A stretch of 64,000 nucleotides of DNA, taken from CAXMMR01 sp963692975 (lineage in GTDB: Bacteria; Pseudomonadota; Alphaproteobacteria; Acetobacterales; Acetobacteraceae). The first letter of the stretch is position 1. The number at the start of each line of letters is the position of its first letter. The DNA lies in the NCBI GenBank assembly GCA_963692975.2, contig CAXMMR010000024.1:111889-175888 (forward strand), given 5' to 3'. Shown here piece by piece: positions 44,190-52,159 of this stretch. The notes under the pieces are model-generated. The model worked only from the letters and a program-made list of their open reading frames with translations, was not told where the DNA came from and did no database searches. Made by a program: the position numbers and the translations under genes.

Positions 44190-45119
44190 TTAGCGTAGGG
44201 TGTCGCAAAACTCTTGCCACTCGCGGGTAGAGAGACCGCTGTCAACTTGACTTATTGTCTCGCCTGCAAGACGGCGACGTAGGACGCTTAGCATCTGCGC
44301 CGAAAGCGTGACCGCGCCAAGGCGGTAGTCGGTGAAGGCTTGGTGGGTGGCGGGGACCCAGGCTTTTACGGTTTCGAGCATGGTTTCGGCGTAGACGCGG
44401 ATTTCGTACTGGGCGTGGGTTTCGGCGCGCAGCGCGAGGAAGTTTAGGAGGTTGTGGAGGTCGGTTTTCCAGTACCACTGGGTGTAGGTGTTCAGGGTGA
44501 GGTTCATGCGGGCGAGTTCGCGGGCGAGGCCTTGGTGGGTGGGGTCGGGGTGGGTCCCGTCGGGGTGTTCGTTGAGCATGTCGAGGTAATGGTCGTGGGT
44601 TTGGGCGGCGTCGGTGCGGAGGATGTGGAGGACGTCCTCCGCCTCTTGGCCGGTTAGGGTTTCGCCGCGGCCTTGGTGGTTGGTGGTGGATTGGGCGGCG
44701 AGTTGGGCGGCGTCGGGGATGTAGAACTCGCGGTCGAGGATGGAGTAGCGGGCGGAGTACTCGTTGATGTTGGCCATGCGGTGGCGGATCCACTGGCGGG
44801 CGACGAAGATCGGCAGCTTCACGTGGTACTTGACCTCGCACATCTCGAAGGGCGTGGAGTGGCGGTGGCGCATGAGGTAGCGGATGAGGCCGGTGTCTTC
44901 GCTGACGCGGCGGGTGCCGCGGCCGTAGGAGACGCGGGCGGCTTGGACGATGGCGGCGTCGTCGCCCATGTAGTCGACGACGCGGACGAAGCCGTGGTCG
45001 AGGACGGGGTAGGCGGTGAAGAGCATCTCCTCGAGGGCGGGGACGGTGGGGCGGCGGGTCTGGTGGCGCGCGTCGCGGGCTTGCGCGATTTCGTCCCGCT
45101 GCTCGTCCGTCAGTGCCAT
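44190..45119 (-). CDS. thyX: FAD-dependent thymidylate synthase ThyX
   Basis: The 309-residue product has the ThyX motif RHRMANINEYSARY (R112-H113-R114, S122), a dUMP-binding region around RVSYGRGTR, and HSTPFEMCEVKYHVKLP. It makes dTMP from dUMP with methylene-tetrahydrofolate and FADH2, replacing ThyA. The last 30 or so codons are visibly A/T-richer than the rest and adjoin the low-G+C pair, although the protein end (RRRLAGETISQVDSGLSTREWQ) still looks normal for ThyX. Confidence 0.95.
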   Translation of the reverse strand: MALTDEQRDEIAQARDARHQTRRPTVPALEEMLFTAYPVLDHGFVRVVDYMGDDAAIVQAARVSYGRGTRRVSEDTGLIRYLMRHRHSTPFEMCEVKYHVKLPIFVARQWIRHRMANINEYSARYSILDREFYIPDAAQLAAQSTTNHQGRGETLTGQEAEDVLHILRTDAAQTHDHYLDMLNEHPDGTHPDPTHQGLARELARMNLTLNTYTQWYWKTDLHNLLNFLALRAETHAQYEIRVYAETMLETVKAWVPATHQAFTDYRLGAVTLSAQMLSVLRRRLAGETISQVDSGLSTREWQEFCDTLR

Positions 45120-45140
45120 GAGCTTGTGCCCTTCAGTAAT

Positions 45141-45191
45141 GGGGTCTGGGGCCTCGGGCCCCAGCGGAGTCCAGAGGCAGAGCCTCTGGCC
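45141..45191 (-). repeat. Composite repeat, module B only, upstream of ssrA
   Basis: An inverted lone module B with CTGGGGCC/GGCCCCAG and CCAGAGGC/GCCTCTGG stems, between thyX and ssrA, which are divergent. It lies just upstream of the likely ssrA promoter. Confidence 0.75.
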
Positions 45192-45224
45192 TTGCTTCCC
45201 CTAGCATCGGCGCGGCCGAGTCTC

Positions 45225-45230
45225 TATATT
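45225..45230 (+). promoter_or_regulatory. Possible -10 box of ssrA
   Basis: TATATT lies about 10 bases before the likely start of the tmRNA precursor. No clear -35 hexamer is found at the right distance. Confidence 0.3.
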
Positions 45231-45236
45231 GGTGAG

Positions 45237-45490
45237 GCTGGCTTGCCAGATATGGTGATAAACGGCGCGTGGAATAATCGTTGTGGACCCGGGGGCAGTG
45301 CCCGGCGTCTCCACCATGAGGGGACGAAACAGGCTCGACACGCGTGGTAAAGACTCGCCTTTTGCCCGGCATGATACCGCCGTTATCGGGTCAAACTCTA
45401 AGTGCGAACGATAATTCCGCACTCGCAGTCGCGGCGTAAGCTTCGATAGACGCGGTAGGAGGGGCACCGGGCAACAGAAGCCCCCTCACT
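45237..45490 (+). ncRNA. ssrA: Circularly permuted two-piece tmRNA
   Basis: The acceptor half comes first, ending in CGTCTCCACCA at 45316. The coding half starts at 45320 with GGGGACG. These two ends pair as a 7-bp acceptor stem, which shows the permuted order typical of alphaproteobacteria. A T-arm CCGGG-GGCAGTG-CCCGG precedes the CCA. The tag frame at 45404-45439 reads ANDNSALAVAA and a stop, a standard alphaproteobacterial tag with the ClpX-recognised AVAA end. A G/C pseudoknot-like GGGGC...GCCCC follows. Outer boundaries are estimates. The RNA rescues stalled ribosomes with SmpB. Confidence 0.93.
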
Positions 45491-45748
45491 TCGTGAAAAC
45501 GCGTGCTGGCGGGCCATCTGGCGCGCCTTCGCTGTGCTCCGGTGCTCACGGCCCAGATGGCCGCTCCGCTCCGGTGCTCGCGTAGACACGCCAGCTGACC
45601 CACCATCCCACGTTTTCGTGCTGCGGAGCCTTGAGAGGCGGCTCGCTTCGCATCGCCGGAGAGCGGGCGCGCCTGCGGGGTTGGCGCCGGGGCGGGCTTT
45701 TGCGGTGCGGGGGAGAGGTCTATGGAGGGGCTGTAGGCGGGATTGCGC
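45491..45748. other. ssrA-sspB gap
   Basis: About 260 bases with no gene. It holds inverted words (GGGCCATCTGG near 45513 against CCCAGATGGCC near 45552), a repeated CTCCGGTGCTC (about 45536 and 45571), and ACGTTTTCGTG at 45612 that inverts GAAAACGCGTG at 45495. These look like a stem-rich 3' processing or termination zone of ssrA. Confidence 0.4.
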
Positions 45749-46393
45749 ATGGACGACGATCAGGACGGGACGGTGGAGGGCGAAGCGGAGGCGGGGCCGA
45801 AGAGCCTGCTGCCGTATGACGCCTGGATGGAGGACGCGATGCGCCAGGTGGTGGTGCGGGCGCTGACCTTCGCCTCGCGCGACGGGCTGCCGGGCGGGCA
45901 CCATTTCTACGTGACCTTCAAGACCGACCATGCGGGCGTGTCGATCCCGAAGCGGCTGCTGGCGCAGTATCCGCAGGAGATGACGATCGTTCTGCAGCAC
46001 CAGTTCTGGGACCTGAAGGTGGACGAGGCGGCGCGGATCATGAGCGTCGGGCTGTCGTTCGGCGGAGTGCCGAGCCAGCTGGTAGTGCCGTTCGACGCGA
46101 TCTCGGCGTTTGCCGATCCGGAGGTTCAGTATGGGTTGCGGTTCAGCCCGGTGAGCCCGGCGCCGGCCGAGACGAGCCCGGCGCCGCTGGTGGCGCTGGC
46201 GCCGCCGGTGCTGTCGCTGGCCAAGGGGCCGGGCGGGGCGGCGCCGTCGGAGGTTGCCGGCAAGGCGGGCAAGGCGGCGGACGCGGCGGCCGGCGAGACG
46301 GCCGGGGCTACGGCTGCAGGGACGAGCGGGCCGGGCGAGGACGACGCGCAGGTGGTGAGCCTGGACGCGTTCCGCCGGCGGCCGAAGGAGTAG
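45749..46393 (+). CDS. sspB: SspB, ClpXP adaptor for tmRNA-tagged proteins
   Basis: The 214-residue product has the alphaproteobacterial SspB core (about residues 18-125: YDAWMEDAMRQVVVRAL, HHFYVTFKT, YPQEMTIVLQHQFWDL, SVGLSFGG). A long Ala/Pro linker follows, and the tail DDAQVVSLDAFRRRPKE supplies the ClpX-binding motif. SspB tethers ssrA-tagged proteins to ClpXP for degradation. The gene lies immediately downstream of ssrA, which encodes that tag. The ATG at 45749 is preferred to a TTG six bases upstream. Confidence 0.93.
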   Translation: MDDDQDGTVEGEAEAGPKSLLPYDAWMEDAMRQVVVRALTFASRDGLPGGHHFYVTFKTDHAGVSIPKRLLAQYPQEMTIVLQHQFWDLKVDEAARIMSVGLSFGGVPSQLVVPFDAISAFADPEVQYGLRFSPVSPAPAETSPAPLVALAPPVLSLAKGPGGAAPSEVAGKAGKAADAAAGETAGATAAGTSGPGEDDAQVVSLDAFRRRPKE

Positions 46394-46397
46394 GCGG

Positions 46398-46793
46398 ATG
46401 CGGTTTACCGTCGACCGGCTGGACCACCTGGTGATCACGACGCGCGACGTGGAGATCACCGCCGCCTGGTATCAGCGGGTGCTCGGGATGGAGCGTGACG
46501 AGTTCGGGCCGGCGCGGCGAACGACGCTGAAGTTCGGCGGGCAGAAGATGAACGTGCGGCCGGAGGGAGCGGAGGACTGGTTCACCGGGCGCGCCGTGTC
46601 GGTGGGGGGCAACGATTTGTGCTTCGTCACCGCGGTGGGGCCGGAGGATTTGGTCGCGCACCTGCATGGCTGCGGCGTTGCGGTGGAGCAGGGGCCGGTG
46701 GCGCAGGACGGGGCGCTGGGGCCGGTGACGTCGGTGTATTGCCGAGACCCGGACGGCAATCTCGTCGAGATCGCGAGTTATCTGTCTAGGTGA
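46398..46793 (+). CDS. VOC-family (glyoxalase/bleomycin-resistance fold) protein
   Basis: The 131-residue product has the two beta-alpha-beta-beta-beta halves of the VOC fold: LDHLVITTRDVEITAAWYQRVLGM at the N-terminus and VYCRDPDGNLVEIASY at the end. The metal-ligand positions H10 and E near residue 125 are present. Such proteins are glyoxalases, dioxygenases or resistance proteins. It starts four bases after the sspB stop, so it is in the same operon, without an obvious functional link. Confidence 0.88.
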   Translation: MRFTVDRLDHLVITTRDVEITAAWYQRVLGMERDEFGPARRTTLKFGGQKMNVRPEGAEDWFTGRAVSVGGNDLCFVTAVGPEDLVAHLHGCGVAVEQGPVAQDGALGPVTSVYCRDPDGNLVEIASYLSR

Positions 46794-46799
46794 GGAAGG

Positions 46800-46842
46800 C
46801 CAGGGCTTTGCCCTGGACCCACCAAGGGCCCGAGGCCCTTGG
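46800..46842 (+). repeat. Composite repeat, module B variant before queA
   Basis: CCAGGGC-ttt-GCCCTGG is followed by a diverged second stem AAGGGCC/GGCCCTT. The change on both sides keeps the stem, which supports RNA structure being conserved. Confidence 0.75.
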
Positions 46843-46898
46843 ATCCCGATCAGATGGGTCTGGGTCTGTCCGGGGCGGAGACCTCGCTTTTCTTCGTT

Positions 46899-47930
46899 AT
46901 GCTGACCTCCGACTTTGATTTTCGTCTTCCTCCCCAGCTGATCGCTCAGCATCCGGCGCGGCCGCGCGATGCGGCGCGGCTGCTGCATGTCGGCGCGGCG
47001 CTGCAGGACTGTTCGGTGCGGGATTTGCCGGGGCTGCTGCGGCCGGGGGACCTGCTGGTGGCGAACGACACGCGGGTGATCCCGGCGCAGATCGCGATGC
47101 GGCGCGGGGCGGCGCGGATCGACGTCACGCTCGACCAGCCGGTGGGCGAGGGGGCGTGGCATGCGCTGGCGCGCAACACGAGGCGGCTGCGCGAGGGCGA
47201 CGCGCTGGCGGCGGAGCGGGGCGTGTTGCGGGCGGTGGTGGAGCGGCTGGAGGGCGATGGCGGGCTGGTGCTGCGCTTCGAGCAGGCCGGGGCGGGGTTC
47301 GACATGGCGCTGCGGGAGGCGGGGGCGTTGGCGTTGCCGCCCTATATTGAGCGGCCGCTAGGCCCGACCGGTGAGGACGCGGCGGACTACCAGACGGCGT
47401 TCGCCGCGGTGGACGGGGCGGTGGCGGCGCCGACGGCGGGGCTGCATTTCACGCCGGCGCTGCTCTCGGCGCTGGCGGCGCGCGGGGTGGAGCGGGCCAT
47501 GGTGACGCTGCATGTCGGCGCCGGGACGTTCCTGCCGGTGCGGGTGGAGGATGTCGGCGCGCACCGGATGCATCCGGAGCGGGGGGTGGTGTCGGCGGCG
47601 GCGGCGGACGCGATCGCCGCGGCGCGGGCGCAAGGCGGGCGGGTGGTCGCGGTGGGCACGACGACGCTGCGGCTGCTGGAGAGCGCATTGCGGGCGGACG
47701 GGAGCGTGGGCGCGTTTGCCGGCGAGACGGACATCTTCCTGCGGCCGGGGCACGTGTTTCGCACCGCCGATTTGCTGATGACGAACTTCCATTTGCCGCG
47801 CTCGACGCTGTTCATGCTGGTCTCGGCGTTTGCCGGGACGGCGCGGATGCGGGCGGCGTATGAGCATGCGATCGCGGCGGGGTATCGGTTCTACTCGTAT
47901 GGCGATGCCAGCCTGCTGGAGCGGGGATGA
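46899..47930 (+). CDS. queA: S-adenosylmethionine:tRNA ribosyltransferase-isomerase QueA
   Basis: The 343-residue product has the QueA hallmarks: FDFRLPPQLIAQHPA at the start, DLLVANDTRVIPAQ, PTAGLHFT, VTLHVGAGTFLPVR and LLMTNFHLPRSTLFMLVSAFAG. It transfers ribose from SAM to preQ1 in tRNA, giving epoxyqueuosine. The ATG at 46899 begins the conserved region. The stop overlaps the tgt start by four bases. Confidence 0.95.
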   Translation: MLTSDFDFRLPPQLIAQHPARPRDAARLLHVGAALQDCSVRDLPGLLRPGDLLVANDTRVIPAQIAMRRGAARIDVTLDQPVGEGAWHALARNTRRLREGDALAAERGVLRAVVERLEGDGGLVLRFEQAGAGFDMALREAGALALPPYIERPLGPTGEDAADYQTAFAAVDGAVAAPTAGLHFTPALLSALAARGVERAMVTLHVGAGTFLPVRVEDVGAHRMHPERGVVSAAAADAIAAARAQGGRVVAVGTTTLRLLESALRADGSVGAFAGETDIFLRPGHVFRTADLLMTNFHLPRSTLFMLVSAFAGTARMRAAYEHAIAAGYRFYSYGDASLLERG

Positions 47931-49051
47931 GCGGGTTCGGCTGGCGCCTCGACGCGGCGGACGGGGCGGCCCGGGCGGGGGTGCTGGCGAGCGCGCATGG
48001 CGAGGTGGCCACGCCGGTGTTCATGCCGGTGGGGACGGCGGCGACGGTCAAGGCGATGACCGCGGACGCGGTGCGGGCGACCGGGGCCGGGATCGTGTTG
48101 GCCAACACCTATCACCTGATGCTGCGGCCGGGGGCGGAGCGGGTGGAGCGGCTCGGCGGGCTGCACCGGATGATGGATTGGCCGGGGCCGATCCTGACCG
48201 ACAGCGGCGGCTACCAGGTGATGTCGCTCGCAGGCATGAGGACGCTGGACGAGGCGGGCGTGGTGTTCCGCTCGCATCTCGATGGCAGCAAGCACGCGCT
48301 GACGCCGGAGGGGTCGGTGGCGATCCAGCATCGGCTGGACGCGACGATCACCATGGTGCTGGACGAGTGCACGCCGCATCCGGCGAGCCTGGAGCAGGCC
48401 GAGGCGAGCATGCTGATGTCGATGCGCTGGGCGGAGCGGTGCCGCGCCGCGTTTGTGGAGCGGGCGGGCTATGGGCTGTTCGGGATCGTGCAGGGCAGCG
48501 TGTATCCGGCGCTGCGCGAGGCGTCGGCGCGGGCGCTGACCGCGATCGGGTTCGACGGGTATGCGATCGGCGGGCTGGCGGTGGGCGAGGGGCAGGCGTT
48601 GATGCTCGCCATGATCGAGGCGACGGCGCCGTTCCTGCCGGCGACGCGGCCGCGCTACCTGATGGGGGTGGGGACGCCGGACGACCTGGTGGCGGCGGTG
48701 ATGCGCGGGATCGACATGTTCGACTGCGTGATGCCGACGCGGGCGGGGCGGACCGGGCGGGCGTTCACCTCGCGCGGGGTGCTGAACATGCGCAACGCCT
48801 GCCATGCCGACAGCCTGGCGCCGATCGATGCCGAGTGCGGCTGCCCGGCTTGCACGCGGCATGGGCGGGGGTACCTGCATCACTTGTTCAAGGCCGGGGA
48901 GATGCTGGGACCGATGCTGCTGTCTTGGCACAATGTGGCTTATTACCAGCAGCTCATGCGGGGATTGCGGGAGGCGATCGTAGAGCGACGGCTGGGGGCG
49001 CATGTGCAAGGGGTGAGGGATGAGTGGAGGAAGGAAGCGGTTCTTTTTTGA
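47927..49051 (+). CDS. tgt: tRNA-guanine transglycosylase Tgt
   Basis: The 374-residue product has the Tgt fold with LTDSGGYQVMSL (catalytic Asp), DECTPHPAS, GYAIGGLAVGE, MFDCVMPTRAGRTGRAFT and the zinc site CGCPACTRHGRGYLHHLF. It exchanges G34 for preQ1 in tRNAs with GUN anticodons. The last codons and the stop (EAVLF*) lie within the left arm of an A/T hairpin element, so the natural C-terminus has probably been altered by it. Confidence 0.95.
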   Translation: MSGFGWRLDAADGAARAGVLASAHGEVATPVFMPVGTAATVKAMTADAVRATGAGIVLANTYHLMLRPGAERVERLGGLHRMMDWPGPILTDSGGYQVMSLAGMRTLDEAGVVFRSHLDGSKHALTPEGSVAIQHRLDATITMVLDECTPHPASLEQAEASMLMSMRWAERCRAAFVERAGYGLFGIVQGSVYPALREASARALTAIGFDGYAIGGLAVGEGQALMLAMIEATAPFLPATRPRYLMGVGTPDDLVAAVMRGIDMFDCVMPTRAGRTGRAFTSRGVLNMRNACHADSLAPIDAECGCPACTRHGRGYLHHLFKAGEMLGPMLLSWHNVAYYQQLMRGLREAIVERRLGAHVQGVRDEWRKEAVLF

Positions 49052-49135
49052 AAAAAAGAACCAAAAAACTTTTATTCGATAAGAGTCGCGACAGCGCGGA
49101 TAAAAGTTTTTTGCTTCTTTTTTTCAAAAAAAAGC
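49039..49135. repeat. Paired A/T hairpin element, copy 8, overlapping the tgt stop
   Basis: The left arm GGTTC/GAACC carries the tgt stop codon; the right arm has lost part of its GAAGC side. The centre shares CGCGACAGCGCGGA with copy 1, so these two copies are recent relatives. Confidence 0.82.
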
Positions 49136-49156
49136 CTTTTCTTACTTGGAGTTCAA

Positions 49157-49597
49157 ATGCACCAACTTGGCCAGATCTCGGCGATTCCGGAGAGCCCGGA
49201 GGCGGCGGTGCTCGACCGTATTCCTGCGCCGGCGCCGGAGCAGCGCTACGTGGTGCGCTTTACGGCGCCGGAGTTTACGTCGCTCTGCCCGGTGACCGGG
49301 CAGCCGGATTTTGCGCATATCGTCATTGACTACGTGCCGGGTGAATGGCTGGTGGAGAGCAAGTCGCTCAAGCTGTTTCTGACCAGCTTTCGCAATCATG
49401 GAGCCTTTCACGAGGCCTGCACGATGCAGATCGCCGGGCGGCTGGTGGAGCGGCTGGCGCCGGTATGGTTGCGGATCGGCGCTTACTGGTATCCGCGCGG
49501 CGGCATTCCGATCGACGTGTTCTGGCAATCGGGAGTGCCGCCTGACGGCGTGTGGATCCCGACGCAGGATGTGCCAGGGTATCGCGGCAGAGGATAA
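49157..49597 (+). CDS. queF: NADPH-dependent preQ0 reductase QueF
   Basis: The 146-residue product is a unimodular QueF with FTSLCPVTGQPDF (nucleophile C44, D51), the LVESKSLKLFL motif (E67) and SFRNHGAFHE. It reduces preQ0 to preQ1, the base inserted by Tgt. With queA and tgt it forms a queuosine cluster; the preQ0 synthesis genes are not in the window. Confidence 0.94.
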   Translation: MHQLGQISAIPESPEAAVLDRIPAPAPEQRYVVRFTAPEFTSLCPVTGQPDFAHIVIDYVPGEWLVESKSLKLFLTSFRNHGAFHEACTMQIAGRLVERLAPVWLRIGAYWYPRGGIPIDVFWQSGVPPDGVWIPTQDVPGYRGRG

Positions 49598-49630
49598 AAG
49601 TTTTTTGCTTCTTTTTTTCAAAAAAGAACC
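49596..49630 (+). repeat. Hybrid single-arm A/T hairpin element, copy 9
   Basis: Only a right arm is present, and its two sides come from different stem types: GCTTC on the left, GAACC on the right, so the outer pairs do not match. It looks like recombination between elements. It starts inside the last codon of queF. Confidence 0.75.
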
Positions 49631-49649
49631 GCTTTCTTCTAAGCCTCTG

Positions 49650-50054
49650 CTAGCGCGTCTCAGCGAGGCGTTCCTCGACGCGTTCGATCGAGGCGACGAC
49701 GATTTCGCCAGCGCGTTTGGTCGCCGGGTTGGTGCTGTCGAGCAGGCGGTCGGCGACCAGCATGGCGGGGGACAGGGCGCCGCGTATGTCGTGGCGGAGG
49801 GTGGAGGTGACGGCTTCCAGCTCGGCCAGGCGGCGCTCGGCGGGCGGCTCGCCGGCTTGCTCGCCGACCTTGGCGGTGGGCGCCATCGAGCGGTTGCCGG
49901 GCAGGCGGGCGGCAAACCCCGCGGCGAGCAGCGCCACCAGCACGGCGGCGGCGAGCGCTGGCGCCAGGCCCTCGACCGAGGCCGCCGCGGCGCATAGGCC
50001 GCCGAGCAGCACCAGCAGGGCGATAATGGAAGGCCGCAGGAATGGCATCGTCAC
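49650..50054 (-). CDS. Small membrane protein with a histidine-kinase-like dimerisation helix
   Basis: The 134-residue product has two hydrophobic segments (IIALLVLLGGLCAAAA and LAAAVLVALLAAGFA) and a cytoplasmic helix whose TLRHDIRGALSPAMLVADRLL stretch resembles the H-box of sensor kinases. No ATPase domain follows; the protein simply ends. The GTG at 50054 overlaps the upstream stop by four bases (GTGA); the ATG at 50048 is the alternative. It may be a truncated kinase or a regulator that dimerises with one. Confidence 0.65.
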   Translation of the reverse strand: MTMPFLRPSIIALLVLLGGLCAAAASVEGLAPALAAAVLVALLAAGFAARLPGNRSMAPTAKVGEQAGEPPAERRLAELEAVTSTLRHDIRGALSPAMLVADRLLDSTNPATKRAGEIVVASIERVEERLAETR

Positions 50055-50554
50055 AGGATGATCCGGGCGCCGGCCAGGCGGAACACCAGCACCGCCGCCA
50101 GCACCGCCAGCACGCAGACCGTGATCGTCCAGCGCATGCCCATGTAGCCGCCGGGGATCAGACGGTCGCGCCGGGCGCGCGCCTCGACCACGACGACGCC
50201 GAGGAAGCCGGCGATCAGCACGCCGAGGCCGATCGTCGCGTAGGGCGAGGCCAGGCCGACCAGCAGCGCCGCCCAGCCGACCAGCGCCGGCACGACGCCG
50301 AGCGCCAGACGCAGCCGCATTACCCGGCCGGCCTCGATCGGGTCGGCATAGCCGGCGAGCGCCAGGCCCCAATGCACCGCGCCGACGAAGGAGAGGATGA
50401 CCGCGCCGTAGCCAATGAGGCCGAGCAGGATCTGGTGCGCCTGCATTTCGCCGACCGGGCTCACGGCAGCAAGGCCCAGGGCGACGAAGGGGATCAGGCC
50501 GCCGACCGACAGGATGATGGCGAGCGGGTGCAGTCTCTGCGCGGCGGCGGCCAT
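50051..50554 (-). CDS. DUF3429-family membrane protein
   Basis: The 167-residue product has five predicted membrane segments and the DUF3429 pattern (LGLIGYGAVILSFVGAVHWG and a WAALLVG segment). Family members are uncharacterised inner-membrane proteins. It is translationally coupled to the small H-box protein encoded downstream. Confidence 0.8.
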   Translation of the reverse strand: MAAAAQRLHPLAIILSVGGLIPFVALGLAAVSPVGEMQAHQILLGLIGYGAVILSFVGAVHWGLALAGYADPIEAGRVMRLRLALGVVPALVGWAALLVGLASPYATIGLGVLIAGFLGVVVVEARARRDRLIPGGYMGMRWTITVCVLAVLAAVLVFRLAGARIIL

Positions 50555-50632
50555 GACGGCGGCTCTCCTGGTTTGTCTCAGCCGTGGGGTGACGCGTGTG
50601 GGTCGCTAACGCAAGGCCGGGCTGCAGGACGG

Positions 50633-50759
50633 CGAGGGGCTTCGCCCTCTCAACCTCATTAAAGTCCGCGCCTTCAAGATCCACTTCTTATTTACATCGC
50701 GTTGGTTAGGTCGAGGCCGGCTCAGAGCAGGATTGGTCCGCGGCGGAGCCCCTCTGGCC
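50633..50759 (-). repeat. Composite repeat, degenerate inverted copy
   Basis: Module A is mutated (CGAGGGGC-TTCG-CCCTC, then CATTAAAG-TCCG-CGCCTTCAA) and module B is reduced to its last stem. It fills the gap between the divergent DUF3429 and CorC-like genes. Confidence 0.7.
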
Positions 50760-50793
50760 TTGCCTTGTTCCGGTCGGCGCGTAGGGATGCCGC

Positions 50794-52089
50794 ATGCAAG
50801 TGCTGACCCAGATCATCGTCGTCCTGCTGCTAATCGTGCTGAACGGGCTGTTCTCGATGACCGAGATGGCGCTGGTGTCGGCCAAGCGGGTTCGGCTGCA
50901 GGTGCTGGAGCGCAAGGGGGTGGCTGGGGCCGCCTTGGCGCGCTCGCTCTCCGACGAGCCGCAGCGATTTCTGCCGACCGTGCAGGTGGGGATCACGCTG
51001 GTCGGCATCCTGGCCGGCGTGTTCGGGGGCGCGCGGCTGGCGGCTTACCTGACGCCGGAGATCGCCGCGGTGCCGGTGCTGGCACCGTTTGCCGGCGGGC
51101 TGTCGCTCACGGTGGTGGTGATCGTCATCACCTACCTGACGCTGGTGCTGGGCGAGCTGGTGCCCAAGCAGGTGGCGCTGCGGGCGCCGGAGATCCTGGC
51201 GGCGCGGCTGGCGCGGCCGATCGCGGGGCTGGCACGGGTGGCCGCACCGATCGTGTGGGTGCTGGGGCGCTCGTCCAACCTGGTGTTGCGGCTGTTCGGG
51301 GCGCATGGCGCGGCGCGGCAGGCGGTGACCGAGGAGGAGCTGCGCGCGATGCTCCAGGAGGGCGAGCAGGAGGGCGTGCTCGAGACCGGCGAGCGGACGA
51401 TGATCGAGCGGCTGCTTCGGCTGGCGGACAAGCCGGTGCGGGCGATCATGACGCCGCGCAACGAGCTGGCCTGGATCGACCGCACCGATCCCAGGCGCGA
51501 CATCGTGCAGTCGATGCGCCAGACCCGGCATTCGCGGCTGGTGGTGTGCGACCGGACGGTCGACAACCCGGTGGGGATCGTGCAGGCGAAGGACGTGCTG
51601 GACCGGCTGCTGGACGGCGGCGAGCTGTCGATCGCGGCGGCACTGCGCCAGCCGGCGGTGATGCCGGACACGGTGACGGCGCTGGAGGCGCTGGAGCGGC
51701 TGAAATCCGACCCGCTGGGCCTGGCCCTGGTGGTCGATGAATACGGCAGCTTCGAGGGCGTGGTGACGGCGGCGGACGTGCTGGAGGCGATCGTCGGCGA
51801 GGCGCGCGAGCATGGGGCGGCGGCAGCGGCGGACCCGGCGGAGAGCGGCGTGCTGGCGATGGACGGAATGATGCCGGTGGACGAGGTGAAGGCGCGGCTG
51901 GCGCTGCCAGATTTGCCGGCGGAGGGGAGCTACCACACGGTGGCGGGGCTGGTGCTGGCGCTGCTGCAGCGGGTGCCGCAGGTGGGTGACCGGATCGTAT
52001 TCGGCGGGTGGCTGTTCGAGGTGCTGGAGATGGAGGGGCGGCGGGTGGCCAAGGTAAGGGCTAGTCGGGAAACTTTGGCGGAGGCGTAG
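50794..52089 (+). CDS. CorC/HlyC-family membrane protein (DUF21, CBS pair, CorC_HlyC domain)
   Basis: The 431-residue product has a DUF21/CNNM membrane domain with about four segments (residues 1-170; FSMTEMALVSAKR and LGELVPKQVAL are typical), a CBS pair (about 205-325; MTPRNELAWID and VVDEYGSFEGVVT) and a C-terminal CorC_HlyC domain (345-428). Relatives take part in Mg2+/Co2+ transport or its regulation. A near copy of the last 20 codons recurs at 52847. Confidence 0.92.
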   Translation: MQVLTQIIVVLLLIVLNGLFSMTEMALVSAKRVRLQVLERKGVAGAALARSLSDEPQRFLPTVQVGITLVGILAGVFGGARLAAYLTPEIAAVPVLAPFAGGLSLTVVVIVITYLTLVLGELVPKQVALRAPEILAARLARPIAGLARVAAPIVWVLGRSSNLVLRLFGAHGAARQAVTEEELRAMLQEGEQEGVLETGERTMIERLLRLADKPVRAIMTPRNELAWIDRTDPRRDIVQSMRQTRHSRLVVCDRTVDNPVGIVQAKDVLDRLLDGGELSIAAALRQPAVMPDTVTALEALERLKSDPLGLALVVDEYGSFEGVVTAADVLEAIVGEAREHGAAAAADPAESGVLAMDGMMPVDEVKARLALPDLPAEGSYHTVAGLVLALLQRVPQVGDRIVFGGWLFEVLEMEGRRVAKVRASRETLAEA

Positions 52090-52098
52090 GAAGGCCAG
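52027..52098 (+). repeat. Direct repeat, left copy: 3' end of the CorC-like gene
   Basis: This stretch encodes EMEGRRVAKVRASRETLAEA and the stop, plus the start of a module B repeat. The right copy at 52847-52922 encodes EMKGRRVARVRAGRETLVEA in frame. The two bracket the decayed toxin-antitoxin genes. Confidence 0.85.
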
Positions 52099-52142
52099 AG
52101 GCTCTGCCTCTGGACACCGCTGGGGCCTGAGGCCCCAGACCC
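52094..52142 (+). repeat. Composite repeat, module B after the CorC-like gene
   Basis: CCAGAGGC/GCCTCTGG and CTGGGGCC/GGCCCCAG stems, 5 bases after the stop. A scrap resembling module A (CCTTTGATGGGGTT) lies near 52230. Confidence 0.75.
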
Positions 52143-52159
52143 CCGCTTGTTGAGCGTGT

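Noticed and set aside
45133..45467. Short minus-strand frames across ssrA
   Set aside because: They are readings of a structural RNA gene on the plus strand; no protein feature is visible.
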